Shown: piece by piece, positions 38,680 through 51,364 of the stretch
How the letters are laid out: each line of letters begins with the position of its first letter
How positions within the stretch are numbered: position 1 is the first letter of the stretch
Assembly: GCF_021347895.1 (NCBI RefSeq)
Contig: NC_067117.1
Location: forward strand, 29,394,067 to 29,458,066
DNA length: 64,000 nt
From: Acanthochromis polyacanthus
Taxonomy: Eukaryota > Chordata > Actinopteri > Pomacentridae
Direction of reading: 5' to 3'
The notes under the pieces: model-generated
Told to the model about the DNA's origin: nothing
What the model saw: the letters and a program-made list of their open reading frames with translations, nothing else
Databases searched by the model: none
Program-made: the position numbers and the translations under genes

Positions 38680-39190
38680 TATACTGCTCATACATACAAT
38701 ATGTATTTAAGGACATTCATAATGCTCCTAGGCTATCAGAAAGTTTTTTCCCCGCTTCTGGTTCAATGCTTAACTGCATTTTGTTGTCTTAGTACTTGTT
38801 GCATTAACAATAACGTTGCATTTAATCTACTGTAAAAAGAAACAAAAATAAACAAAAAAAACCCACAATGAATTGCTAAAGATTAAACCAGAAAAAATGA
38901 ATATCTGCCAATGTTGAACTTTTCATCATGTTTCAGATGTCTTAGATGTCTCTAGCATGTGACTTCCTGTCCAAACGTCTTGTGGTTTAGCTGCAGTGGA
39001 GGTAAAAATACTTAAAATGTCATAACAGAATGTAAAGAAAATAAGTAGATATTTGTTTTGCAGAGTCTCATGTTTGTCCAGTGACCCTTTACAAGGGCTG
39101 AACCCAAGGCTAGGAACCACTGGATTTTGAAGCATTTAACATTCACATGAGGCAATTTACAAGAATTATACAGCAGTACAATTACTTTAA

Positions 39191-39912
39191 AGGTCCCATA
39201 TTGTGCTCCTTTATAGCAAAGGAATGCAAGTCTCACATGTCCCCAAAGTGTCTTTCCATTTTTTTTCCTAAAATACTGCAAGGCTGGTGCATTTTACCAT
39301 GACTGTACAACCCTTGGTTTTAGGACTGTTCTGTTTCATACTCAAAATCAATTAACTGTTGTTGTCCCCGCCCCCTTCAGGAAGAAAACTCTCTCTGCGT
39401 GGGAAACTGATAATGCGGAACAAACTGCTGACCACACAGCTGCTGAATAAGAAAGACCCAGACTTTCTTGCTGAGCAAAAATTTGACACGGAAATATCAC
39501 CAAATTTGAGCCCAGCTGTTGTTTCGAACTCATGTATGTGTCACAGTAGAGATGGCAATTCAGTAGAATTGACAATTCTCCTAGTAGAGATGCCAATCGC
39601 AGTTTTCCCTTGGAGAGATGCCATTCGACATTGCAATTGCTAACCCTAACCCTAACCCTAACCAATTCAGTAGAATTGGCAATTCTCTTAGTAGAGATTG
39701 CGATTGGCATCTCTACTAGGAGAATTGCCAATTCTAATAGGAGAATTGCCAATTCTACTGAATTGCCATCTCTACTGTGACATATGTTTAACTTTCAGTG
39801 GTGGAGGAAGTAAAGACTTAAGCAACTTCAATTTTTAACAGCTATACTTTACATGTCTAAGATTATAGCAACCGCAAAACACAATAAAAGGAATTTTCAC
39901 CATATGGGACCT
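39191..39912. mobile_element. TTAA-flanked DNA element
   Basis: Inverted tips AGGTCCCATAT and ATATGGGACCT, with TTAA directly outside both (39187-39190, 39913-39916). It carries an inner palindromic element at 39539-39782. Frames running through it are low-grade and unrecognised. Confidence 0.75.
39539..39782. mobile_element. Palindromic insert carrying telomere-like repeats
   Basis: The tips TGTCACAGTAGAGATGGCAA and its complement face each other, and each arm continues for about 80-100 bp with GAATTGGCAATTCT-type internal palindromes. TATG flanks both ends (39535-39538, 39783-39786). Near its centre is a run of about three and a half CCCTAA units (about 39,643-39,661). It is nested inside the TTAA-flanked element. 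Confidence 0.75.
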
Positions 39913-39916
39913 TTAA

Positions 39917-40880
39917 TACCATAAGTACATGTGCTGACAGTGCTTCTGTACCAGTACTTAGTACTGCTTTTATTTAAATAGGAGTTTGATTGCTGGGTTT
40001 TTATTCCTAATGGGGTATGACCTTGTTGCAATGGTGCTTTTCCTTAAATTGGTGTTCATTTAGTTTGAGGTGACTAAACTGATGGTGACTGTGAAGGCAT
40101 TAATCCTGTAACCATTCAGTGAGACCACGTGTCTTTTCCTGTATGTTTCATTATGTATAACTGTCACAGGGTCGATTATACATTAATATATGTGTGTGTA
40201 TATGGAATACAGTATATTGTACTTTAGTTATTGTGATAATTACACAAAATCTGTGTCTGTGGATTTGTTTTTGTTTGTTTTTGTTTCAGTTAATGCCTGA
40301 CTAGTTGAGCCTCCTTGTCAGTAAGCAGAACTTTGGTTTGGTTTGTATTACTACAGCCACATTCTATGTAACACTGCCCTCTATAAGGGGCATTTTCGAG
40401 CCGATTTTCTCCCCTTTTGTCATGAATCTCTGTGGGAGAGGTAAGCGGTTTTGCTGTCCGGTGAAATTCCTGTTCTAGCAAGCTAAAACTTGTCACAAGA
40501 TGCTTACTTTGTTATCATTTGATCTGTGTAGGGGCATGTGTTGTGGCGATCACTGACAGGAGGATTCTCTGTTAATATTTTCATGTCAGGTATGTTATTT
40601 TCTGTTTGAAAAACTTAACGTTCCCCTTTTGTCATGAATCTCTGTGGGAGAGGGGCATGTGTTGTGGCGATCACTGACAGGAGGATTTTCTGTTAATATT
40701 TTCATGTCAGGAGCCGGAAAATAAATGGAGACTGCCTCCAAAAAGATGCACACCTGAGTCTTTCATAACACAACGCAGAGACAGAAACAAACCGGTCACA
40801 TAACCACCTATATGTTCAGGGTTTTCATTCATTGTCTCTATGTTAAGCGTTAGGCTTATTTCGTGATGCTAAATCCTTAC
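39917..40880. repeat. Intergenic with a short direct duplication
   Basis: TTTTGTCATGAATCTCTGTG occurs near 40,415 and again near 40,627, and GGGGCATGTGTTGTGGCGAT occurs near 40,530 and 40,652, so roughly 100 bp is locally duplicated. Otherwise nothing is recognised. Confidence 0.6.
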
Positions 40881-40882
40881 TA

Positions 40883-42434
40883 CACTGCTCAAAAAAATTA
40901 AAGGAACACTTTTTAATCTAAGTATTGCATCAAATCAGTGAAACATGTGGGATACTGATCTGGTCAAGTAAGTAACTGAGGGGCTTTTTAGTCAGTTTCA
41001 GCTACTTTGGTGTTCATGAAATTAACAACAGATGCACTAGAGGGGTAACAATGAGACAACCCCCAAAACAGGAATGAGTTTACAGGTGAAGGCCACTGAC
41101 ATTTTTTTCCTTCCTAATATTGTCTGACTGTTTTTCAATAGTTTTGCATTTGGCTAGGGTAAGTGTCACTTCTGGTAGCATGAGGCGATACCTGGACCCT
41201 ACAGAGGTTCCACAGACAGTCCAACTCCTCCAGGATGGCACATCAATGCGTGCCATTGCCAGAAGGTTTGCTGTGTTTCTCAACACATTTTCAAGAGCAT
41301 GGAGGAGATTCCAGGAGACAGGCAGTTAGTCTGGGAGAGCTTGACAGGGCTGTCGAAGGTCCTCAACCGATCAGCAGGACAGGTATCTGCTCCTTTGTGC
41401 AAAGAGGAACAGGATGAGCACTGCAAAAGCTCTACAAAATGAGCTCCACCAGACCACTGGTGTGAATGTCTCTGATCAAACAATCAGAAAGAGATGTAAT
41501 GAGAGTGGTCTGAGGGCCCAGCGTCCTCTAGTGCCCGCTGTGCTCGCTGACTGGCACCGTGGAGCTCAGCTGGCAACACAGGAATTTGCAAGTCCACCAC
41601 TGGTGCCCTGTGCTTTTCACAAATGAGAGCAGGTTCACCCTGAGCGCATGTGACAGGCATGAAAGGGTCTGGAGAAGCCGTGGAGAATGTTATGCTGCCT
41701 GTAACATTGTTCAGCATGACCGGTTTGGTGGTGGGTCAGTGATGGTGTGGGGAGGCATATCCATGGAGGGACGCAGAGACCTCTACAGGCTGGACAATGG
41801 CATTCTGACTGCCTTTAGGTATCAGGATGAAATCCTTTGACCCATCGTCAGACTCTACATTGGTGCAGTGGTCCTGGATTCCTTCTGGTGCACGACAATG
41901 CCCAGTCTTATGTGGTAAGAGAACTCATGCAGTTCCTGGAGGATGAAGGAACTGATACCATTAGCTGGCCCCCATGCTCACCTGACCTGAATCCAATAGA
42001 ACACCTTTGGAACATTATGTTTTGTTCCATCAGACACCATCAGGTTGCTCCTCAGACTGTCCAGGAGCTCAGCGATGCCCTGGTCCAGTTCTGGGAGGAG
42101 ATACCCCATCTCATTCAGAGCTTGTCCCGGCATCGTCAGTCATGCATACAAGCACATGGAGGCCATACAAACTACTGAATACCATTTTGAGTTGCTGCCA
42201 AGGAATTTCAGCAAGATGGACTAGCCTGCCACATCAGTTTTTCACTTTGATTTTGGGGTGTCTTGAATTTAGCCCTCCTAGGGGGTTGATAATTTTCATT
42301 CCCATCAAACAATGCTGCACTTTTCATTCCTAACACATTATCCAGTCCATATCAATGCTAATATCCAGTTTGTTTTTTCCCCGTATTGAAATATGGTGTA
42401 TTTTCAAAGTGTTCCTTTAATTTTTTGAGCAGTG
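40883..42434 (+). mobile_element. Tc1-like transposon, degraded (second family)
   Basis: 1,552 bp between TA dinucleotides. Tips CACTGCTCAAAAAAATTAAA and its near-perfect complement face each other. It holds a frameshifted transposase of a different Tc1 lineage from the other two elements in the window. Confidence 0.9.
41180..42178 (+). pseudogene. Tc1-like transposase pseudogene (D-to-N)
   Basis: N-terminal part MRRYLDPTEVPQTVQLLQDG, a middle with RFGGGSVMVWGG, and a C-terminal part with LVHDNAQ and NPIEHLWN are spread over several frames, so at least three frameshifts or stops are present. The first catalytic residue is also changed: the usual D-E-S-R-F block reads NESRFTLS. The second Asp and the Glu remain. 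Inactive. Confidence 0.88.
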
Positions 42435-42814
42435 TATGTAAACAAGCTCCTCCGCCAGTCTATGGATTCTGCAGGAAGAATTAGCCATAAAAAACTTCTC
42501 AAAGCACTTCTGAAGCACAATCCACTCATCCATCCATAATCCATTTATCCATAACTTCACTCAGTGTGTTCCACCCGCTCACGTCTTCACCAAAATATGC
42601 CTGCTTTCTTCCACCTGCCAAACCTGCTACCTGCAGATGACAGTACAGTTTAAGGATGTCTATCAAATATGAGGCCAAGTAACCCATCTGGACTCAGGTC
42701 AGACAGATGTTGATCCTTAAAGCTGGAAAGCAACTGTGACATCTCATGATGCTATCATCGCATATCTCTCCGTAATGTCAGAGCAAGTTGTGATCAAATT
42801 GGACAGAAAATTAA

Positions 42815-43633
42815 CGCGTTGCGGTTCAGTGGCCCGCGGGCGGGCCGTCTTTGTCAGGGCTCCCTCTTCACCCTCTCCCACCTGGCTTCCCCAAGACCCT
42901 CTCCCTCCTTTTTCTTCCCTTTTCCTCCCTCATATCTCCCTTTTCCTCTCTCCTGCCCTCCTTCCCTTCCTCGCTCTCTCCTCTGCAGGGCATGATGCAG
43001 AGTACAGCCACCAGCTGCCTTCCATCTGAGTAATCACTGTCACCCTGGAGCCCGGACAGCTGACGCTCATACCACTAATCACCTACCTGGCAATAAAAGA
43101 CCGGCTCACTCATCCATTCTCTGCCAGATTGTTGCACTAGACTCATGAGTCAGTTGCCATCTCGCCTTGTTTGATTCTGCAGTGTTTTTGCTCCAAGACT
43201 AATGTGGTTTTGTCTTCTGCCTGCCTCAGATCTGTTTGGACTCCTGTACCTGCTCACTCCCAGAACTGTGTGGACTACGTTGCCCAAAGATTCCCTCCTT
43301 GGTTTCCCCAGCCCTCCTTGCCTCCCGGTGCTCCTCAGACCCGCCGAGCCCTCACGATTCCTGCCTGTCCAGAACCACCTGGAACTAACATCCGCCAGGG
43401 ATCCGCTCACAACACCTGCCGCCGCACTCTGCTCCCCTCCGGAGCTTCCACGGCTGCCGATCCCCCGGCTCCCTTCCACCTCTGCAGCTGGAACCCTCCA
43501 TCGATGCCGCTGCTCCCCTGGATCCATCTCCTCATCCACTTCCTCCCCTCCCTATACAATAAAACCAGTTTTCAACTTCATTCTGCCTCGGTAGCGTGGT
43601 TCCCTGCTCGAGTCCTGACCCGCCTTGTGTGAC
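42815..43633 (+). mobile_element. Possible LTR-like retroelement segment
   Basis: A GC- and pyrimidine-rich island, unlike its flanks, with AATAAAAGACC at about 43,092, a second AATAAAACC at about 43,558, and an end in CTTGTGTGACA. That layout is common in fish LTRs with a C-rich R/U5 region. No second copy, gag-pol or target duplication is visible, so a 3' remnant of another retroelement or a transcribed leader is also possible. Open frames here reflect the biased composition. Confidence 0.3.
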
Positions 43634-43639
43634 AGTCTT

Positions 43640-44160
43640 GATATCTGCATAAGCATTTTTCAAAATAGAACGACACGACCAACGCCATGATTCAAACACT
43701 ATACACCCATGGAAAGCTTAGATTCTCATGAATCCGCTGGTATAAACCACTTTCAGATGTGATTACCACAGCGGGTAATATAAACACATTTCTCTAACAA
43801 ACAACAAAACATTTAAAGGGCACAACTCACCTTTGGACGCTCTTTTACTGGTCAAAGACGAAAATAATCCATAAAAACCAGCCAGAATCCAAGCTTAGGC
43901 ATCCAGACAAAACTACCACGTATAATATTTTGTCCAAAACATGTCTTGAAATAAGTAAATAAGCCATAAATAGCTCGGCTCCGTGCGCGGGCACGCACCG
44001 CATGGTGGAGCTGCGTGTTTCATATTCACTGTATTTCTGTCCATATTTTTATACAGCATACACAAATCCACGTGGTCTTGCACTCAAAACGGCGACTAAA
44101 CTCTACCCTTTTGGTTTACACCACATTTCAACCAATCAAGTGACTCTGGCCTGCCTCCCA
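43640..44160. other. Intergenic, nothing recognised
   Basis: No gene or element with ends is seen; a few CpGs cluster near 43,980-44,000. Confidence 0.4.
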
Positions 44161-44164
44161 GGCA

Positions 44165-44371
44165 GGCTGGCCAACAGCAGATGGGCCCCTTCATATGAGC
44201 CAGGTTCTGCTCAAGGTTTCTCCCTGTTAAAAAGGAGTTTTTCCTTGCCACTGTCGTCTGAGGGCTTGCTCTGGGGGCTTCAGGCCATATGGGTTTGTAA
44301 AGCGTCTTGAAACATTTTAATTGTAATTGGTGCTATATAAATAAAACTCCACTGAACTGAACTGAATTGAG
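44165..44371 (+). mobile_element. Retroposon 3' tail
   Basis: GGAGTTTTTCCTTGCCACTG, GGGCTTGCTCTGGGGG and TGGTGCTATATAAATAAAA, ending in a CTGAACTGAACTGAATTGA tail. This is a widespread fish retroposon end. The 5' part is missing. Confidence 0.6.
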
Positions 44372-46466
44372 TATCAGCCATTATGCATCAACACAACTGA
44401 AATTTCAGCATACTTTGACATTAATTTTCTCTAAAATTTTACAGTAAAATCAGGTGATATTGTGCAGGTGGTAGCTGGGATGACCCCTGACAAGGCCACA
44501 GTCAGAGCTCTTTGTCACCGCCTAAGGATTTGGAGATATTGAAAGTCAACATCTGAATAACAGCATGTATTTGCAGCGGACGTCTCTCAGCCTGGCTGCT
44601 CAGCACCTGTGATAACATTACCGTATTACGCGGAATATCCGCGCAACGCCCAGAGTGCGGGCGGCTCACTTGACCGCAGTTTAACGGAGTGCTTCCTCCG
44701 ACAGAAGCAGATCGCCGTAGAGTGAGGAGGATGGCGCCCAGTTTCACTACTAAAGGTTCCTACTACTGGCTTAACCCTATAATTCTTGAATCATTAAGTA
44801 ATTGACAGAAAATTCTATTTTTTTCGGGTTAAAGGTTAAAATGCCGTAAAATGCATGGAAAAACGAGTAGCAGAAGTGACGTACTTTGCGCACATGCGCA
44901 GTACAAATCGGGTTTCCGGGACGGATCGGGTAGTGACATCCCTCCCAGTCTCTCTGTCTGATACACAATGGAGCTGCTCTGAAGTGCTTTTTTTTTAGTT
45001 CTTTATGAGTTTTTGGAGTGAAAATAATGTGAAAACAGGCTGAAAAACGAACATATACCATTTTTGCCCAGGGTGTGCAGAGGGTGTACAGAGGGTGTCC
45101 AAAATTGACAGCGCCTGGCCGTAGCAGTACAAATACATGTGTGAAACACTCATTTCTTGTAGTATTGCTCTGAAATTTTGACCTGAACTATTTAAGACTC
45201 CAGGCTGCTGCCTTTTTGTGTTTTCAAGCTCTCACAGTGCTGCCACACTTATTTTCAGGTGTTTTATTAGGGAAAAAATTTAGGTGAGAAAAAAATTCAT
45301 CCTAATTCAGTGTGTTCCAACAGAAATACTCTGTGCCAGTAGCACCTAGAGTAATTCTGACTGCACTGGGTGAAAATTCAGGTTGTCAGCTTTCAAATGA
45401 GACCCCATCCATGCATGTACTCCAAACAGTTCAAGAACAGCATTCAATTTACTTTCTGTACATCTTCAGTAGAAATTTCAGGCGAAAATTGACTGTACTT
45501 GGGATACACATAGAGTCCGTTATTTGGAGCAGATACTTCAGTGTTTCTCAAGACACAGTTCACATAAATGCACTTATTAGTCAGAATGCCCCTGAATGTA
45601 ATCCACAAATCTTTGTAGATGTAGAGTGTTGATTGGACATAGTCTCATCTCTTCTAAATATACCAAGAAATCAGGGGTGACTTTCTGTACCAGTTAAACA
45701 TTTCCTCCCAGAGTGTCTTTGGAAAGAAGTGTATAAAAGGTCCATCCTATGACTCACATTTGCCACATTTTGGAGAAACAGAAGGGTGAGTTTTCTCAGC
45801 TTGACCTTTAAATGCACAGTTTTAAATTGCAGGATCTGAAGTTTAACATTAACAGAGCAAACCTTAATTCTACTTCCACCAAAGGTCAAGAGGCACTTCA
45901 GAGACAATTTCTGTGCCTCGTTCATCCTTTAGATATTCAGAGGGGATTATTCTAATATTTTTAAACCAACAGAAGGATGGGCAGTCCTTAAAATGCTTAC
46001 AGGAATCCATATTTGAACATCTACATTGCATCCTTCTGCAGATTGTGTGATAAGGTCGTACTAAATGTGTGAGGAGAGATTGCTTTGCCAGACAATTTTA
46101 ATATGTTTTATTTGTTACTGTGCTTAGATGACTTTTTTTTGTTTGTTTGTTTAAATCAAAATCCTGGTAGGTACCTGAGGGCTCTTATAAGATATAAGGA
46201 CACTGCCATATGTTGTATGCTGTCATTGGTGGACAAAATACCCAGATGGTTTCCTTTAAGTCAAAACACCAGTACAACAATGTACAAACTCCAAATAAAA
46301 GGCCCTGCATTCAATATCCTACTTTATTAAAAGTAGTACCTGTAGTACAGAAGCATTGCCAACAGAAAAGTAAAGAAAAAGTACTTGTTTGGCTGTAAAA
46401 TGCCTTGTTGAAGCTCTTTATAGAGCTGGTTTATTCCAATGGTTCTTCTGACATTTTGACCACATA
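44372..46466. other. Intergenic, CpG patch at 44,590-44,760
   Basis: A short CpG-rich stretch includes ATGGCGCCCAGTTTC at about 44,731, but no exon chain follows on either strand. The rest is AT-rich without recognisable elements. Confidence 0.35.
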
Positions 46467-46845
46467 CAGCGCCTTCCATAATTATTGGCACCCCTGGTTA
46501 AGATGTGTTCTTTAGCTTCTAATTAATTCAGCTTTTTTTCTAAATAATATAGGACCACAATGAAAAAAAAGAGGAAAATCTAACCTTTAACTGAAGTGCA
46601 TTTATTCAGTGGGGGAAAAAATCATACATTCAGAAATAATTCTTTTACATCAAATCATATGTGCCACAATTATTAGCACCCCTGATTTTAATACTTTGTA
46701 CAACCCCCTTTTGCCAACAAAACAGTTCCTAAGCTTCTCCTATAATACATTTTTCTACAATTTTCAGTGTGAGAGCAAAATTGAACTCAGTTTCAGGCTT
46801 TTAACACATCTTAACCAGGGGTGCCAATAATTCTGGAGGGCGATG
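46467..46845. mobile_element. Tc1/mariner-type MITE
   Basis: 379 bp between TA dinucleotides. The tips C(A)(G/T)CGCC(T/C)TCCA, then AATTATTGGCACCCCTGG and TTAAGATGTGTT, are inverted at both ends. An inner CAATTATTAGCACCCCTG repeats the tip motif directly, as expected from a deleted element with inverted-repeat/direct-repeat ends. Confidence 0.85.
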
Positions 46846-46984
46846 TATAAAGGCTTTTAGAAGGGATCGATAAAGGATGAGAGACAACAATGTAAACACA
46901 CGGATGCAATAATTAAAAAAAATTCTACTACAACCCTACCCTCCTAAGTGGTGTCATTTTATAAAAAAAATTTTGCTTTTGTAC

Positions 46985-47207
46985 AGTTTTTGAGTCCTTT
47001 TGGACACATTTGGAGTCATGTCAAATAGATTGTCACTTAAATCCCCTTTCTTCCCCATTCTGATGCTCAGTTTGAACTCCAGAAAGTTATCTTGACCACG
47101 TCTACATGCCTAAATTGCATTGAGTTGCCAGCATGTGATTGGCTGATTAGCTATTTATGTTAACAAGGAATTGAACAGGTGTACCTAATAAAGTGGCCGG
47201 TGAGTGT
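46985..47207 (+). mobile_element. DNA transposon end fragment
   Basis: Ends GAACAGGTGTACCTAATAAA then GTGGCCGGTGAGTGT, a tip I recognise as very common in fish genomes. The partner end is not present nearby, so this is a fragment. Confidence 0.6.
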
Positions 47208-50200
47208 CTTGTTGATTGATCTGGAGAAGCTCTATAAGAATAGAAACCCCAGAACTTAGGAGGAACTGGGGGCCAGCATTTGATGTTAAGCACAAATGAG
47301 AGTACTGTTACATAAATGCTTGCAGAAGCTGTTAATCTACACAACCACACATCAGACTGCTGCCGGAAAGTGATGAGACCATCATACGCCAGCCATGTTT
47401 GCTATTAAGTCCTCGTCACTTCACATGTTGACCTACAGAGGGCAGCCCAGGACTGCATTTAACTCACAGATTACAGCTTTGCCAGCGGAGTCTATTGGTA
47501 ATTCCACTCAGCCAGTAGTAGTGGTTGCCTGCTGGCCAAATGTTTGACTCAATACCTCTGCCTGTGTGTGTAAAAGTGTGATTAAAATGTGTCTTGACCC
47601 GGCTGTGACTCCCTCAGTTTGTGAACTCATTGTCTGACAGTCTGCAAACAAGCCGCTGATGCTCTGAGAGAGAAACAGAAAAGGCAACAGGGTTAAGAAC
47701 TTCCATAAATGAAGCTCCTATTCAAAGGCTTATCGTGCCTCCTGGCACAATGATTGTTCTTACACATCATCCTCCTCCACTTTGGAGTTGATTCCCTCAT
47801 TTTCTCTGCTCTGTACTCAGATGAGCAGCTGCAGGCAACACTGTGGATAAGTGGAACAAGAAATACAGCGAGCGTGAGAGAGACAGATAGAGGGGAGGCT
47901 GTGCTGCTTAACTTCATTTTTTTAACTCTGTGATTTATGCAGAGCGTGTGCATGTGTGGAGAAACTGTGTGGATGCGCACAAACAAACCGAAAATCAGCC
48001 CAGATAGTCCAGTTTACTCCTGTCTGATGGCTTCTGAAACACTGTGATTTTAATGACGAAATTGCAAAAACACATATTTACTGGAAGATCCATAGAAAAC
48101 CTGTCAGCAGGGTTCATGGGAGACATTTGTTTGGTAGAAACAGGTTCCAGTAATGCGCTCAGAGGGCCCACTTCTACACGGCAATTTAGTGCAAACAGCT
48201 GAATTTTCTTGTTAACTTAAAATGTACGTTTTATTAATTCCGAGTTAACTAAAGATATAATTCCCAGCTTCTATTTTCAGACCACATCAGATCTTCTCAA
48301 CGTGAACAGCTGGAGTTCAATGAGAGTGCCGCCGAGAGTTCACTCAACCCTTTCAATTAAAGTTTTTAAAGAGATTAAAGTAGCGTTTTAGTCGAGTTTC
48401 CAACAAAAAGCACTCCAGAGACCAAAGATTATTATTAATGAAATTACCATTATGAGATTGTATGTTCATTAATATGCACTGTCCCGTCCAATAAATAAAT
48501 AAATAAATAAAATTGACATTAGGTGTATGTCTTTCATGAACGATGGTTGTCTCTATATTGCACTGATGGAGGTTGTACTGAATTCCGTCTCATTCTTAAA
48601 CAAAGAAATGAGTCCAGCATACTGCACAGTATTTGCGTCTGATATGATGCTCGCTGTGTCAGATTCTGTGATTACAGAGTCATAAATTCTTGCAGTAATT
48701 TGGCCAAAACAAGACAAACTGTACCAACCTCGGTAAGAAAATGGAATATTTCACTTCATTTGCTTTTTAAATGACATATTTTCCGCCATACATCTTTCGG
48801 GTGGGGCTGTTATCAGGCTGATATTGTGTAACTAGAACCTGAGGTGACACAAATTTTACTATTTAAGCCACATTAATTAGATGGAAATGAATATCGAAGC
48901 TCATAATTGGGCAACACTAGGTGAATGAAACGGTCTTTTCACGTCTCTACTGTTGTGCAGATGAAAAACATAAGTTGTGCCTAAAGCATCAGACTCTCCC
49001 ACTGCATTGGCAGAGAACTGACTGACATGTTTGCCAGATGAGCTCCACTTGATTTTGTTTTCTTCCTGTCAAAAGTTCGTCCATCTTGTACCTTGTCTGT
49101 TTCTTTTTTCTTTCTGACTAATTCTTGCTCTCCTGAATCTTAATAACCTCACCGCCATCTGAACTCCCCTTTTTCTTTATTGCTCCCGAATTAGTCAGAT
49201 TTATGCCGTACACCTTTTTTTTGCATCGTAGAAGCTGAGGCACAGCAGGGGGAAAATCCTTAGAATTATTATGCTGAAATCAACATTGACTTTGACTTTT
49301 AATAGAGTGTTTCATTAGTCACTTCTTGGAGAATCGGAGAATCGGTCTTCTAGCAAATCTCTTCTTTCCTAAGAGCTGATTTTCTTTTCTTATAAACCAC
49401 TAGTTAATTATTTTTCATCCTTTAACACAGTTGTCTTTGTTAATTATCATTATTATAATGAGGACTAAATGAGGGAAAGTGGAGGCAGTGTTTCTGTCAT
49501 CTTCATTACCATCAATTCACTGTCAGTTCATGAAAATGATTTTAAAGTAAAAGGTGCAATGAAGAAACTTTGTGAATTAATCCGGGACAAATGTGTGTTA
49601 TATGAATAACAATATTTAAAAAGGCATTTAAGACACGTTAAACATAAGTTGTTAAGTCTTTAAATCAGCACTAATTTAATGGACTTTCCAACCACTATTT
49701 TTTATTTAATTGCATGATAAAAAAGTTATAATTTACTAATTTAGATAAATTGATTTCATTTGACGGGTTGGTTTGACACAACAGTGTTGGTAATTGCATC
49801 AAGTTAATATTGTGTGTAATTTAAACTCAAATCTCCGCATTATTTGATTTAAAAATAAATTCAAGTTGAGTCCATTTTGACAATTTCAGACAGCAAAGAT
49901 GGGAAATTAATAAGAAATTGATTTTAGCGGAAGAAGTAATTGCCCTAACTTTCCTTGGTGGAAGGAAAACATATTAAAATGATCCAAATTTGACCACAAA
50001 AACAGTAATTAGGGTGATTTGGCGACCCTTACATGACTGATCTATTCATTTTTCATCATCTCACTGGATCAGACTTTTTATCCAGAGTTGATCGACTGAT
50101 TCTGTTCAGATTTCAGACTGACTCCTGCAACATTTTCTCTGGCTTGACGTCATTCGTTTCATCTTCACTAGCACCTCTTAGCGCCGAGCTTTTCTTCCAG

Positions 50201-50669
50201 GGTGAAGGACGCCTAATAAGAACATCTGAATAAGTCTAGACTTCACAAAACAGCCCCATTCACTGCAGCTTCTGACTCCGTTCAACGGGTCAGTCTGCAG
50301 ATGTAACAGAACGAAAAGGGAACGAGAGAGACATCACATCTAAACGTGTGCTCGTTTCTCAGAGGAAGCAGGGGAACTAGGTGTAAACATGGGATTTGTA
50401 AACAAAATGAAAGATGAAAACAAGCCGAGTGAAGTTTCATTATCAGCCGTGGATGCGAGAGTAGCCCCGCATTGTGTTGTGGGTTTAAAGGTTGGAATGA
50501 AACTAAGAGGCAGGAGAGAACTGTGTGTTCTTGACAATTCCCCACTCTCTGCCTGAAACAGAGATGTGCTGACAGTCGTTCAGCTTGAAATGTAAATAGG
50601 TCCGACATTAGTATTCAAGCATCATCCCATACTCTGTTTTTGTGTCTGTGCATGTGTGTGTGTTAAAGC
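47208..50669. other. Long intergenic stretch, largely unique
   Basis: Apart from a short (AAAT)n run at about 48,489-48,513, no repeats or genes were recognised across 3.4 kb. It is the longest element-poor stretch of the right half. Confidence 0.45.
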
Positions 50670-50695
50670 GGGGGGGGGGGGGGGGGGGGGGGGGG
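50670..50695. repeat. Poly(G) tract, 26 bases
   Basis: An uninterrupted G run on the plus strand, next to a TG-rich stretch. Confidence 0.97.
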
Positions 50696-51364
50696 TAACA
50701 GTAGGGAATTGGAGTATTTGATCAGGCTCCCCTCGGTTTAGTGTGAATCTCAATAGCAAGAGTTCATCTGTGGGACAGTCAGGAAGCATATCAGCTCCAT
50801 AACAGTGTTTGTCAGATTTTTGGGAATAATACGTGTGCGTGTGTGTGTTTGCCGTGAGCTCCCAGCATCTGTCTCTTTACATGAGGCGCTCCTCAATCCC
50901 ACACATTCAATACACGAGATATCACTGCGACATGCAAAACGCTAAGCTGTGAAACTCCTACGCATCCAACTCAGCTACTGTGTGTGTGTGTTTGTGTGTG
51001 TCTTTGTCCGCCACATTCACCGGTAAGTGAACCCTTGTCCCTGAAAATCCAAATGACACAGTAAACTGTTCCTGTCACCCATAAATCCAGGCAATTATCC
51101 TGACGAAAACACAAACAAACACACACACAAACACACCAAAGCGGATATTTTGTGTCCACCAACACTCCCGATGTATGTGTGCCAGTGTGTTAATCTGGCA
51201 CCTTTTTATGCCAGTTGGCAGGAAGTGAAGAGGAACAAGGAGGACTTTTTTTCTCTCTTTTTTTGTAACTCAGTGCTAGATGTGATTTGTAAAAGCTCCA
51301 TAAATCCTTTAAAACTTTTCACTTGAACTTGAATTACATCAGATGAAGAGTAAGTCGAAATCTT
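50696..51364. other. Intergenic, GT-rich patches
   Basis: Several short (TG)n and (CA)n stretches. No gene recognised. Confidence 0.4.

Noticed and set aside
39640..39662. Chromosome end or large telomeric block
   Set aside because: Only about three and a half CCCTAA units, inside a small palindromic element with unique DNA on both sides.
43150..43632. Overlapping 129-153-codon frames on both strands
   Set aside because: They arise from GC- and pyrimidine-biased sequence; no motif or splice structure supports coding.
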